From contig NZ_LQPC01000054.1 of the NCBI RefSeq assembly GCF_002101705.1, positions 1 through 64,000 on the forward strand: 64,000 bases of DNA, written 5' to 3'. Source of the DNA: Mycolicibacterium iranicum. GTDB taxonomy: Bacteria > Actinomycetota > Actinomycetes > Mycobacteriales > Mycobacteriaceae. The notes beneath the pieces were generated by a model. The model was given only the letters and a program-made list of their open reading frames with translations, searched no databases and was not told the origin of the DNA. The translations under genes were made by a program, and so were the position numbers. Of the stretch, positions 44,827 through 53,924 are shown in pieces. Position 1 is the stretch's first letter. Each line of letters starts with the position of its first letter.

Positions 44827-45363
44827 GTGACCGAACCCGCGCCGCACCCCCACACCCGCGACCTCCTTGCCGAGATCGAGGCCGAAGTCGCTCACGAGCT
44901 GGAGGAGGAGCGGCCCACCCCCGGCGAGCCCGTCTATCAGACGGTCGGCGCGTTGGTGGGGCTCGCGATCGGCCTCGGCGGCGGAGTGCTTGCGTTCCGC
45001 TACGGCCTCGGGTCGCTGAGCGAACCCGGCCCCGGGCTGTGGCCGTTCGCCGTCAGTGTCATCGTGGCCGTGCTGTCGGCGGTGCTGTTGGTGACAGGTC
45101 GCGGGTTGACCGACAGCGAAGCCTTCACCCGCAGTAGTCTGCTCGCCGTCGCCGGCATGGTCACGTTCGTCGTATTCGGTGTTCTGTTGCCGCTCACCGG
45201 CTTCGAGATCCCCGCGCTCGCGCTGTGCGTGATTTGGCTGAGGTTCCTCGGCGGGGAGAGCTGGCGCAACACCGTGGTGATCAGCGTGGTGACGGTCGCC
45301 GCCTTTTATTTTCTTTTTCTTTACGGCCTGCGGATTCCGTTGCCGCACTTGATATCTCTGTAG
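44827..45363 (+). CDS. tctB: Tripartite tricarboxylate transporter small membrane subunit
   Basis: 178 aa with four predicted helices after a charged N-terminus. GLGSLSEPGPGLWPFAVSVIV is the TctB signature, with its Pro-Gly-x-x-Pro element. It pairs with TctA in the membrane. The start GTG 44827 lies 3 bp after the tctC stop, and tctA follows by 14 bp. Confidence 0.9.
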   Translation: MTEPAPHPHTRDLLAEIEAEVAHELEEERPTPGEPVYQTVGALVGLAIGLGGGVLAFRYGLGSLSEPGPGLWPFAVSVIVAVLSAVLLVTGRGLTDSEAFTRSSLLAVAGMVTFVVFGVLLPLTGFEIPALALCVIWLRFLGGESWRNTVVISVVTVAAFYFLFLYGLRIPLPHLISL

Positions 45364-45377
45364 AGGCGACGCACGAA

Positions 45378-46910
45378 ATGGATTTCACCGCATTCCTGGA
45401 CGGGTTCGCTCTGGTCATTGAACCGAAGAACCTGCTCTACTGCCTGGTTGGCGTGCTGATCGGCATGGTCATCGGCGTGCTGCCCGGCCTCGGGCCCGCG
45501 GCCACCATCGCGATCCTGCTCCCGATCACCTACACCATCGATCCGGTGTCGGCGATCATCATGCTGGCAGGCATCTACTACGGCGCCCAGTACGGCGGCA
45601 CCATCACGTCGGTGCTGTTGCGGCTACCCGGCGAGGCGTCGTCGGTGGTGACCGTCTTCGACGGTTTCGCGCTGGCCAAACAGGGCAGAGCCGGCACCGC
45701 GCTCGGCATCGCGGCCATCGGTTCCTTTGTGGGAGCCACGATCTCGATCATCGGGCTGACCTTGTTGGCGCCGGTGGTGGCCAGCGTCGCACTCGATTTC
45801 GGCCCGCCCGAGTACGCGGCGCTGGCACTGCTCGGCGTGCTCCTCGTCGCGACCATCGGCAGCGGCAACAAACTCAAGGCCTTGATCGCCGGAGCGATAG
45901 GCCTGCTACTCGCCACCGTCGGACGCGACAGCTTCACCGGCGCTTCGCGTTTCACCTTCGACAGCCTGCAGCTCGCGGATGGAATCGACTTCGTCGTCGT
46001 CGCGATGGGGCTGTTCGGCGTCGGCGAAATCCTCTACAACCTCGAACAGCGCCACCGCAAGGTCGCACCGCCTGCAAAGGTCGGAAACGCGTGGCCGTCG
46101 CGCAAGGATCTGCGGCAGTCCTCGGGAGCCATCGGGCGCGGGTCGATCATCGGCTTCGTGCTGGGGGTGCTTCCGGGCGGCGGTGCGGTGCTGTCGTCGA
46201 TCGTGGCGTACGCGACCGAGAAGCGCCGCAGCAAGACCCCGGAACGCTTCGGCCGCGGTGCGGTCGAGGGCGTCGCGGCTCCCGAGACGGCCAACAACGC
46301 GGCGGCCACCTCGTCGTTCATCCCGCTGCTCACCATCGGCCTGCCCGCCAACGCGACCATGGCGATGCTGTTCGGGGCGCTGCTGATCCTCGGGGTGTCC
46401 CCGGGCCCGCAACTCGTCGACGAGCATCCCGACGTCTTCTGGGGCGTCATCAACTCGATGTACATCGGCAACATCCTGTTGCTGATCCTGTCGGTGCCGC
46501 TGGTCGGGATCTTCGTCCGCATCCTGCGGGTGCGGCCTGCGATCCTTGCGCCGATCACGGCTCTCATCACGCTGCTCGGCGTCTACACGATCAACAACTC
46601 GACGTTCGACATCTTTCTCATGGTGGCTTTCGGCATCGTCGGATATCTGATGAAGAAGGCCGGGTTCGACCCCGGGCCGATGGTGCTGGCATTTGTGCTC
46701 GGCTCGATCATCGAGTCGAGCACCAGGCGGTCACTTCTGATCTTCGGCGGCGACCCGACCGGGTTCGTCACCCGGCCCATCTCCGGTGTGCTGTTGGCCG
46801 TGTTCGTCGTGCTCGCCGTGCTGCCACTGGCCCGACACCTGCTCAAGGGTCGCAGGCAATCGTCGCAGCGCGACGAAACCGCCTCGGAGAACGACAAACT
46901 CGAAGTTTGA
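45378..46910 (+). CDS. tctA: Tripartite tricarboxylate transporter large membrane subunit
   Basis: 510 aa with about 12 helices. Family blocks: GVLPGLGPAATIAILLPIT, YYGAQYGGTITSVLLRLPGE, FVLGVLPGGGAVLSSIVAY, and GVAAPETANNAAATSSFIPLLTIGLP. It is the sodium- or proton-driven channel subunit. The start ATG 45378 begins the conserved MDFTAFLDGF; the frame upstream overlaps tctB and is not used. The GntR gene converges 3 bp after its stop. Confidence 0.95.
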   Translation: MDFTAFLDGFALVIEPKNLLYCLVGVLIGMVIGVLPGLGPAATIAILLPITYTIDPVSAIIMLAGIYYGAQYGGTITSVLLRLPGEASSVVTVFDGFALAKQGRAGTALGIAAIGSFVGATISIIGLTLLAPVVASVALDFGPPEYAALALLGVLLVATIGSGNKLKALIAGAIGLLLATVGRDSFTGASRFTFDSLQLADGIDFVVVAMGLFGVGEILYNLEQRHRKVAPPAKVGNAWPSRKDLRQSSGAIGRGSIIGFVLGVLPGGGAVLSSIVAYATEKRRSKTPERFGRGAVEGVAAPETANNAAATSSFIPLLTIGLPANATMAMLFGALLILGVSPGPQLVDEHPDVFWGVINSMYIGNILLLILSVPLVGIFVRILRVRPAILAPITALITLLGVYTINNSTFDIFLMVAFGIVGYLMKKAGFDPGPMVLAFVLGSIIESSTRRSLLIFGGDPTGFVTRPISGVLLAVFVVLAVLPLARHLLKGRRQSSQRDETASENDKLEV

Positions 46911-46913
46911 GGG

Positions 46914-47597
46914 TCAGCGGCCGGAGTCGAGGCGGCGACGGGTGTTGCCCAGGTGCACCCGCATCGCCGCCCGGGCGGTGTCCACGTCACCCGCCACGAC
47001 AGCGGCGGCGATGTCGGCATGCTCGCGTCGCACCCGCTCGGCGTGGTCGGCGTGCACAATCGAATGCTCTTCGCCGAGGCGGGTGCGGGCGAGCATGATC
47101 GTCATCGGCCCTAGAGAGTCCAGCAGATCGAGGAAGAACCGATTGCCGGAGGCCTCGGCGACAGCGCGGTGGAAGCGGAAGTCGGCCTCCACAGCGTCTT
47201 CGGGTGGCGCGTCCTCGAATGCCGCGAGCGCTGCGCGCACCGAGTCGCGTTCCGATGCGTCGGCCCGCGCCGCAGCCAATGCCGCGGCCTCGCTTTCGAT
47301 GCCGAGGCGCAGATCGACGACGTCGAGGACGTCGCGCTGGGTGCGGATCTCGACGGGTCCGATCGTGAAGGCCGTCGAGCGGGGGAGGGCGAGTACATAG
47401 GAACCGCGCCCCTGGAACGTCTCCACCAGGCCCTCGGCCCGCAACCGGGTCACTGCCTCGCGCACCACGGTGCGCGACACACCGAACTCCTCGATCAGCT
47501 CCGCCTCCGACGGCAATTTCTCGCCTGCAGGGAGATCACCGGCGAAGATCTTGTCCTTCAGGCCTTCGACGACTCGCGCCGCCATGGTGGTCGTCAT
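46914..47597 (-). CDS. GntR-family (FadR subfamily) regulator
   Basis: 227 aa. The N-terminal winged helix reads KIFAGDLPAGEKLPSEAELIEEFGVSRTVVREAV, and a C-terminal FCD all-helical ligand domain follows (DLRLGIESEAAALAA, DFRFHRAVAEASGN, EHADIAAAVVAGD) with the Asp/His metal ligands of the type. FCD regulators usually bind the substrate of the pathway they control. The TTGT-N3-ACAA sites upstream of the dehydratase fit this subfamily. The start ATG 47597 is preferred over 47618. It lies 39 bp downstream of the dehydratase gene on the same strand. Confidence 0.92.
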   Translation of the reverse strand: MTTTMAARVVEGLKDKIFAGDLPAGEKLPSEAELIEEFGVSRTVVREAVTRLRAEGLVETFQGRGSYVLALPRSTAFTIGPVEIRTQRDVLDVVDLRLGIESEAAALAAARADASERDSVRAALAAFEDAPPEDAVEADFRFHRAVAEASGNRFFLDLLDSLGPMTIMLARTRLGEEHSIVHADHAERVRREHADIAAAVVAGDVDTARAAMRVHLGNTRRRLDSGR

Positions 47598-47636
47598 GAC
47601 CGTCTGTCCTTCGCGCAAGCGCTCATCACCACCACA

Positions 47637-48758
47637 TCATGGCGTGCCGAACTCCGCCGACTCCACGGTGAGAGCCCTCATCCGTTCGCTGAGCGTGAAT
47701 CCGAGACCCGGCCGCTCCGGCAGCCACATCCGGCCGTCGTGGATGTCGATGCGCTCGTCGAACAGTGGGTTGAGCCATTCGAAGTGCTCCACCCACGGCT
47801 CGGTCGGGTAGGTCGCGGCCAGGTGCAGGTGGATTTCCATGGCGTAGTGCGGCGCGAGCGCGAGACCGGCGTGCGAGGCGAGTGTGGCGAACCGCAGGAA
47901 TGGTGTGATGCCGCCGATGCGCGGGGCGTCGGGCTGCACGATGCCCCGGTAGCCCGCGTCGATGAGGGCCATGTGCTCACCCACCGACGTCAGCATCTCG
48001 CCGGTGGCGATGGGGGTGTCGAAGGTGCGGCTGAGATCGGCGTGCCCGACCGCGTCCCACGCGTCGAGGGGCTCCTCGATCCAGATCAGGTCGAACTGTT
48101 CGAGCTCGCGGCACATGCGGCGGGCGCGGGCGCGGTCCCACTGCTGGTTGGCGTCGACCATCAGCGGGGCGTCGCCGAGGTGCTCGCGCATCGCCGCGAC
48201 CCGCGCCAGGTCGGTCTGCCAATCCGGTTGTCCCACCTTGATTTTGATGCCGCCGATGCCAGCGGACAGCGAAGCGCCGGCCTTCTCCTTGATCTCCTCG
48301 ACCGAGGCCTGCAGGAATCCGCCGGAGGTGTTGTACACGCGGCACGAATCGCGGTGTGCGCCAAGCAGCTTGGCCAGCGGCAGGCCGGCGCGGCGGGCCT
48401 TGAGGTCATAGAGCGCCACGTCGAGGGCGGCGATGGCCTGAGTGGCTGTTCCGGACCGGCCAACCGATGCGCCCGCCCACAGCAGCGACTGGTAGATGCG
48501 GTCGATATCGGACGGGTCTTGGCCGATCGCGACCTCGGCGACCTCCTTGAGGTGCGTGTACTGCGCCTGCCCGCCGGCGCGCTTCGAGTAGCTGAAACCG
48601 GTTCCGGTGTGGCCGTCTTCGGTGAGGACCTCGACGAAGAGCAAGACGGTCTCGGTCAGGGGTTTCTGGCGTCCGGTCAGCACTTTGGCGTCGCTGACCG
48701 GAGTCTCCAGCGGCAGGACGACGTGGGACAGCTTCAGGTGGCGGATGCGATCGGACAC
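47637..48758 (-). CDS. Enolase-superfamily sugar-acid dehydratase (talarate/galactarate type)
   Basis: 373 aa from GTG 48758. It is a mandelate-racemase-subgroup barrel: KxK acid/base pair K172/K174 (IKIKVG), metal ligands D202 (VDANQQWD), E228 (WIEEPLDAWD) and E254 (ATGEML), and catalytic H304 (LAPHYAMEIHLHLA). This residue set and N-terminal LPLETPVSDAK match L-talarate/galactarate dehydratase. It would turn an imported aldarate into a keto-deoxy acid. The longer frame upstream overlaps malQ and lacks family sequence. An operator pair precedes it. Confidence 0.85.
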   Translation of the reverse strand: MSDRIRHLKLSHVVLPLETPVSDAKVLTGRQKPLTETVLLFVEVLTEDGHTGTGFSYSKRAGGQAQYTHLKEVAEVAIGQDPSDIDRIYQSLLWAGASVGRSGTATQAIAALDVALYDLKARRAGLPLAKLLGAHRDSCRVYNTSGGFLQASVEEIKEKAGASLSAGIGGIKIKVGQPDWQTDLARVAAMREHLGDAPLMVDANQQWDRARARRMCRELEQFDLIWIEEPLDAWDAVGHADLSRTFDTPIATGEMLTSVGEHMALIDAGYRGIVQPDAPRIGGITPFLRFATLASHAGLALAPHYAMEIHLHLAATYPTEPWVEHFEWLNPLFDERIDIHDGRMWLPERPGLGFTLSERMRALTVESAEFGTP

Positions 48759-48775
48759 GAGAGACCTCGACTCAG

Positions 48776-48807
48776 TTGTATGACAAGTATCGCAACTCAT
48801 CATACAA
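48776..48807. promoter_or_regulatory. FadR-type operator pair upstream of the dehydratase
   Basis: TTGTATGACAA (48776-48786) is an exact TTGT-N3-ACAA palindrome, the form bound by FadR/FCD-type GntR regulators. A second, imperfect copy TTGTATGATGA lies on the minus strand at 48807-48797. Together they make an inverted pair (TTGTATGA...TCATACAA) 18 bp upstream of GTG 48758. The gene for a matching regulator is immediately downstream of the dehydratase. Confidence 0.7.
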
Positions 48808-48843
48808 GTACATGTGGCGACGAGGAAGGGACCTTCCGATGGG

Positions 48844-50988
48844 TCAGCTGCGCGGCGTGACCGCGGATCGCATCGCCTCGCACAACGCCGCCGCCCTCGG
48901 GTCGGCGAAGATGTCCTCGAGCAGAATCTGCTTACCCGTGGGGCCGCCCAGCGGCACCCGCCAGTTGGGATATTCGTCGGTCGTGCCCGGCTGGTTCTGG
49001 GTGCGCACCTCACCGACTGCGTCGGCAACAGACAGGGACAACAGCCGCGACGGCGTACGCCCGAGGTAGCGGTGCAAGGCGAGCACGACGTGGTCGGTGT
49101 CCTCGTCACCGTCGGCGAGCAGCCCGACGCGCCGCAGCTCGGCGAGCCAGGCGTCCTGATGGGCGCGGTCGCCGGCCAGCTCTTCGTCGGCGGTGCGGGT
49201 GAGCAGGCCGAGTTCGTCACGCAGCCGCACGTGCTCGCCGGCCAGATACCCCGCGGTCGGCGGGAGGTCGTGTGTGGTGACCGCCGATAGGCAGTACTCC
49301 CGCCACCGGTCCGCAGGCAGCGGCTCGCGGCCTTCGTCGGTCATCTCGAACCAGAGGATCGAAGTGCCGTACAGCCCGCGGTCGCGCAGATAGTCGCGCA
49401 CCCACGGCTCCACGGTGCCGAGATCCTCGCCGACGACGACAGCGCCCGCCCGGTGCGCCTCGAGGGCGACGATGCCGATCATTGCCTCGTGGTCGTAGCG
49501 CACATATGTGCCGACCGTGGGTAGCGACCCCTTCGGAATCCACCACAGCCGGAAGAGTCCGATGATGTGGTCGATCCGGACGCCGCCTGCATGCCGCAGC
49601 ACGGCGCTGACGAGAGCTCGGAACGGTTCGTACGCCGCGTCGGCCAGCCGGTCGGGGCGCCACGGCGGCTGCGACCAGTCCTGACCCAGCTGATTGAACT
49701 CGTCCGGCGGAGCTCCCGCGGTGACGCCCAGTGCCAGCACGTCCTGAAGCGCCCAGGCGTCGGCGCCGTTCGGATCGACGCCCACGGCGAGATCGTGCAT
49801 GATGCCCAGCTCCATGCCCGCCTGCACGGCGGCGTCCTGGGCGGCCGACAGCTGTTCGTCGACCAGCCACTGCAGCCATCGATGAAAGTCCACTTCAGCG
49901 GCGTGCTGTTCGGCGAACTCGGTCACCGCGTCGTTGCGTGGGTGCTGCAGCGCCTCCGGCCACTGGTGCCAGTCCGCCCCGTAATGCTCGGCCAGCGCGC
50001 ACCAGGTCGCGAAGTCGTCGAGGCTGCGCCCCTGCCGCTGTTGGAATGCCTGGTAGGCGATCTGGCGGCCGTCCGACAGTTCGACCAGGTACAGCGCCTC
50101 CAGTGCGGCACGCTTGGCCTTCCACGCGGCGTCGCGGTCGATCTGCGTCGACCGGTTGGCGCGGGCCTGCACCTGCGCCTGGGCCTTGCGGATGCGGCCG
50201 CGGTGCCGGATGTAGGCGAACTCGGGCACCGCCTCGACCCGCAGGTACAGCGGATTGACGAAGCGCCGCGACGTCGGCAGGTACGGCGACGGTTCCATCG
50301 GAGCGACGGGTGCTGCCGCGTGCAGCGGGTTGGCGAGCACGAAGCCCGCGCCGTACCGGGCCGCCGACCACACGGCGAGGTCCGTGAGGTCGGTCAAATC
50401 TCCTATGCCCCATGACTTTCGGGAGCGGACGCTGTAGAGCTGGGTGGCCAGCCCCCATGTCCGCCCGGTCGCCAGCCGAACGGATCGCAGCAGCGTGGAC
50501 GGAGACACGATCACCGTGGTGCTGATGTCGGAGGGGCCGACCTGAAGATGCAGCCGGTGATAGCCGATCGGCAGGTCCGCGGGTAGCTCGAAGGTGGCCT
50601 CGCCGACCAGCCTGCCGTCGAGATCATAAGGCGGTCTGTTGTTTTCGAGTTGCCGAATGCCGGTGCGCACGCTGCCGTCTTCGAGCCGTAGCCACAGCCT
50701 GGCCGGGTCGCCGTGGGTGACGTGAACCCAGAACGGCGTGGTGGCGCCCGAGCGCCCGACGATGGTCGGCGGCAAAGGGCGGGCCCAGTGATCGCGATCG
50801 TGTGCGGCCAGGGCATCGGCGCGGTCGGCTTCGGTGGCGGCCGCGACGCCCAGCGCATCCAGTACCGCAATCAGGGTCGGGGCGGACACCGCAACTGCCC
50901 GGTGGGTCCAATCGGTGTATTCGGTCGCCACCCCGAAGCGCTGTGCCAGTTCGATGAGCGATTCGGGCAGCGCGGTGTCATCGGACAT
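48844..50988 (-). CDS. malQ: 4-alpha-glucanotransferase
   Basis: 714 aa. MalQ moves maltodextrin segments between glucans in glycogen and maltose metabolism. The GH77 barrel shows WGIGDLTDLTDLAVWSA, SPYLPTSRRFVNPLYL, VRIDHIIGLFRLWWIP with the catalytic-region Asp, VVGEDLGTVEP with the acid Glu, and TTHDLPPTAGYLAG. The N-terminal ~150 residues are the extension found in proteobacterial and actinobacterial MalQ. The start ATG 50988 opens the family N-terminus; a longer frame to 51057 runs into the divergent MFS gene start. Confidence 0.95.
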   Translation of the reverse strand: MSDDTALPESLIELAQRFGVATEYTDWTHRAVAVSAPTLIAVLDALGVAAATEADRADALAAHDRDHWARPLPPTIVGRSGATTPFWVHVTHGDPARLWLRLEDGSVRTGIRQLENNRPPYDLDGRLVGEATFELPADLPIGYHRLHLQVGPSDISTTVIVSPSTLLRSVRLATGRTWGLATQLYSVRSRKSWGIGDLTDLTDLAVWSAARYGAGFVLANPLHAAAPVAPMEPSPYLPTSRRFVNPLYLRVEAVPEFAYIRHRGRIRKAQAQVQARANRSTQIDRDAAWKAKRAALEALYLVELSDGRQIAYQAFQQRQGRSLDDFATWCALAEHYGADWHQWPEALQHPRNDAVTEFAEQHAAEVDFHRWLQWLVDEQLSAAQDAAVQAGMELGIMHDLAVGVDPNGADAWALQDVLALGVTAGAPPDEFNQLGQDWSQPPWRPDRLADAAYEPFRALVSAVLRHAGGVRIDHIIGLFRLWWIPKGSLPTVGTYVRYDHEAMIGIVALEAHRAGAVVVGEDLGTVEPWVRDYLRDRGLYGTSILWFEMTDEGREPLPADRWREYCLSAVTTHDLPPTAGYLAGEHVRLRDELGLLTRTADEELAGDRAHQDAWLAELRRVGLLADGDEDTDHVVLALHRYLGRTPSRLLSLSVADAVGEVRTQNQPGTTDEYPNWRVPLGGPTGKQILLEDIFADPRAAALCEAMRSAVTPRS

Positions 50989-51055
50989 GGCGCCAATCTT
51001 GCCCTGTAAAACCCGTTCGCAAATGTCGAAGACGTCGAAGGTAGGGTCGACCATC

Positions 51056-52243
51056 ATGGCGTCTGAACCGCCGACCGGCGGCGAGGGTCGTCACGGGCGA
51101 GCCAGGATCGCCGCCGCCGCGCTGTTCCTCACCAACGGTGCACTCTTTGCCAACTTGCTGCCGCGTCTCCCCGAGATCAAAGCCGACCTCGACATGTCGA
51201 ACGCTGCCTACGGTGCGGCGGTCGCGTCGTTCTCCGTAGGGGCGTTGCTGGCGGGCCTGACCGCGGGTGCGCTCGTGCGGCGTTTCCAGTCCGCGCGTGT
51301 CGCCGTCGCCACGACGGTGGCGTTGGCGACGCTGATCGTCGTCGCCGGGGTGGCCGCGACACCCCTGGCCTTTGCGGCCGCCCTGCTGTTCGCAGGCGCG
51401 TGCGACGCGATCACCGATGTCGCCCAGAACGTCAACGGCCTTCGCCTGCAACGCGACTACGGTCGGTCGATCATCAATTCGCTGCACGCGATCTGGGCGG
51501 TGGGGGCGATCCTGGGCGGGCTGATGGGCGCGGCCGCCATCGCGCTCCACATTCCGCGAGGAATCCACCTCGGGTTCGCGGCGGTGCTGTTCTGCGGCGT
51601 CGTCGTCGGCGCCTACCCACATCTGCTGCGCGGCCCCGACCACGACGGCCACCCCGCGACGCAGAACGACGGCGGCGCGAAGGCGGGCGGGTTGATCTAC
51701 CTCACGCTGGCGGCCCTGGTCGGAATTGCCGTGGCGGGTGCGACGGTCGAAGACGCCGGCTCGTCGTGGGCCACCCTTTATCTGCGAGACAGCCTGGGTG
51801 CCCCCGGGCCCGTCGCGGCGCTCGGCTACGTCGCCCTCGTCGGGTTCATGTTCGTCGGCAGGATGATCGGGGACCGGCTCGTCGACCGGTTCGGCGACCG
51901 GGCGGTGGCCCGCGCCGGCGGCGCCCTCGCCGCGGTCGGAATGGGCGTCGCGCTGGCCTTCCCGACGGTGCCGGGAACCATCGCCGGGTTTGCCGCCGCC
52001 GGCCTCGGGGTCGCCACAGTGGTGCCCGCTGCGATGCGTGCCGCCGACGAGTTGCCCGGGCTGCGGGCCGGCACCGGGCTGACCCTGCTGACGTGGCTGA
52101 TGCGTCTCGGCTTCCTCGGCGCGCCGCTCATCGTCGGCGTGGTCGCCGACGCCAGCAGCCTACGCATCGGACTGCTCACCGTTCCGGTGGCCGGCGTCGC
52201 GGTGATACTGCTCGCCGGGGCGCTCAGCGCGCGGCGGCACTGA
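51056..52243 (+). CDS. MFS transporter
   Basis: 395 aa with 12 membrane helices. It starts with LTNGALFANLLPRLPEIKADL, as in the sugar/drug efflux MFS group related to YbjJ-like proteins, and has GRMIGDRLVDRFGDR as the inter-domain motif A-like loop. Substrate unknown. A TAGGGT hexamer at 51042-51047 lies 8 bp before ATG 51056, so the mRNA may be leaderless. It is divergent from malQ by 67 bp. Confidence 0.85.
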   Translation: MASEPPTGGEGRHGRARIAAAALFLTNGALFANLLPRLPEIKADLDMSNAAYGAAVASFSVGALLAGLTAGALVRRFQSARVAVATTVALATLIVVAGVAATPLAFAAALLFAGACDAITDVAQNVNGLRLQRDYGRSIINSLHAIWAVGAILGGLMGAAAIALHIPRGIHLGFAAVLFCGVVVGAYPHLLRGPDHDGHPATQNDGGAKAGGLIYLTLAALVGIAVAGATVEDAGSSWATLYLRDSLGAPGPVAALGYVALVGFMFVGRMIGDRLVDRFGDRAVARAGGALAAVGMGVALAFPTVPGTIAGFAAAGLGVATVVPAAMRAADELPGLRAGTGLTLLTWLMRLGFLGAPLIVGVVADASSLRIGLLTVPVAGVAVILLAGALSARRH

Positions 52244-52284
52244 ACAGCTTCCAAGCAGGGAGAATGTCGGTGCAGCACGCCGCT

Positions 52285-52300
52285 GGTACACTGGCGTACC
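52285..52300 (+). promoter_or_regulatory. Promoter-like inverted repeat before the carboxylesterase
   Basis: GGTAC (52285-52289) and GTACC (52296-52300) flank ACTGGC, and TACACT (52287-52292) fits a -10 hexamer 29 bp before ATG 52322. The palindrome over the -10 could be a repressor site. Short arms make this weak. Confidence 0.3.
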
Positions 52301-52321
52301 GATTAGTCGAAGGAGCTCGGC

Positions 52322-53893
52322 ATGACCGCGGAGGCGACCGCCCGAAGTTCGAAGAACGACCGCCCCGTCGTGGACACCACGAACGGGCCGGTGAGGGGCG
52401 TCGACGACGGAATCGTCAAATCCTGGAAGGGTATTCGTTACGCCGCGGCCCCCGTCGGGGAACTGCGCTGGCGCGCCCCCGAGCCGCCGGCCGCCTGGAC
52501 CGAGCCGGCGGACGCGGCACGGGTCGGGCCGGTGTGCCCTCAGCCCACCGACCCCAAGATTCCCCTCGACCTCGGCGCGCCACAGGGCGAGGATTTTCTC
52601 GTCCTGAACGTATGGGCGCCCTCGGGCGCGCAGCCCGGGGACGACAAGCCGGTAATGGTCTGGGTGCACGGCGGCGCCTACGTGCTCGGGTCGGCGAGCC
52701 AGCCGCTGTATCACGGCCGTGCGCTGGCCACCGGGGGCGACGTCATCGTCGTCACCGTGAACTACCGGCTCGGCGCACTCGGCTTCCTGGAGCTGTCCAC
52801 GGTCGGTGACGACACCCGACGGTTCGCGACCAACGTCGGTCTTCGTGACGTCCTCGCCGCGTTGCAGTGGGTGCGCGACAACATCGCTGCCTTCGGCGGC
52901 GACCCGCGCAGGGTCACGCTGTTCGGTGAATCGGCGGGCGGGGGCATCGTCACGTCGCTGCTCGGTAGCCCGGCCGCGGCGGGGCTGTTCAGTGCGGCGA
53001 TCGCCAAAAGTTCCCCCGCGACATCGACCTACGAACTCAGCCGCGCCGGCAGGGTCGCCGAAAGGTTCCTCGAGGTGCTCGGCGCCGGAAGGCACGACCT
53101 CCCGGCGCTGGCCGACGCGCCGCTGAAGACTCTGATCGAGGCGTCGCGGACGGTGTTCAACGAGGTTCCGGTGCGCAAGCCCGGCACTCTCGCCTTCACC
53201 CCGACCGTCGACGGCGACCTGCTTCCGGACTACCCGGTGAACCTGGCCAGAGACGGCAAAACCCACGCCGTCCCGCTGATCATCGGCACCAACAAGAACG
53301 AGGCCGCGCTGTTCCGGTACATGAAGTCGCCGCTGATGCCGATCGCGCCCGACTCCATCAAGGCCATGTTCAACGAGATCGCCGCCGAGCAGCCGGGACT
53401 GCCGCTGCCCACCGAAGATGTTCTGAAAGGCACCTATCGCGGCCGCGGAAAGGCCAAAGGCCTCGGCCTGACCAGCGATCTGGGTTTCCGCATGCCCTCG
53501 ATCTGGTTCGCCGACGGCCACCGCAAGGTAGCGCCCGTGTACCTCTACCGGTTCGACTTCGCGACGCCGCTCTTGCGACTCGCGAGGCTGCACGCCGCCC
53601 ACGCCACCGAACTTCCGTTCGTGTGGGGCAACCTCGGCTCGGGCCGCAAGGATCCGACGTTCGCGCTCGGCGGCCGCAAGGCGGGCACCGAGGTCTCGCG
53701 GCGGATGCAGACCCGCTGGGCGAACTTCGCCACGCACGGCGTACCGGACGGCCCCGCAGATGAACCGCGCTGGCGGCCCTATGACGACGACGACCGCGCG
53801 ACGCTGGTCATCGACAAACACGACACGGTGGTCGACGACCTGGACGCCCATGTGCGCCGCGCCTGGGGCGACGACGTCCTGAGCTTCCTGTAA
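52322..53893 (+). CDS. Type-B carboxylesterase
   Basis: 523 aa, no signal peptide. The nucleophile elbow is LFGESAGGGIV, the oxyanion hole VWVHGGAYVLGS, the acid lies near GTNKNEAALF, and the histidine region is ATELPFVWGN. FNGPVRGV-type start elements (TTNGPVRGVDDG) are those of the family; mycobacterial LipT is a close type. It hydrolyses ester bonds of lipids or xenobiotics. AAGGAGC precedes ATG 52322. It is 31 bp upstream of a membrane hydroxylase gene on the same strand. Confidence 0.92.
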   Translation: MTAEATARSSKNDRPVVDTTNGPVRGVDDGIVKSWKGIRYAAAPVGELRWRAPEPPAAWTEPADAARVGPVCPQPTDPKIPLDLGAPQGEDFLVLNVWAPSGAQPGDDKPVMVWVHGGAYVLGSASQPLYHGRALATGGDVIVVTVNYRLGALGFLELSTVGDDTRRFATNVGLRDVLAALQWVRDNIAAFGGDPRRVTLFGESAGGGIVTSLLGSPAAAGLFSAAIAKSSPATSTYELSRAGRVAERFLEVLGAGRHDLPALADAPLKTLIEASRTVFNEVPVRKPGTLAFTPTVDGDLLPDYPVNLARDGKTHAVPLIIGTNKNEAALFRYMKSPLMPIAPDSIKAMFNEIAAEQPGLPLPTEDVLKGTYRGRGKAKGLGLTSDLGFRMPSIWFADGHRKVAPVYLYRFDFATPLLRLARLHAAHATELPFVWGNLGSGRKDPTFALGGRKAGTEVSRRMQTRWANFATHGVPDGPADEPRWRPYDDDDRATLVIDKHDTVVDDLDAHVRRAWGDDVLSFL

Positions 53894-53924
53894 CCGCCGT
53901 ACACTCACCTCGGAGGTGCTCGCC

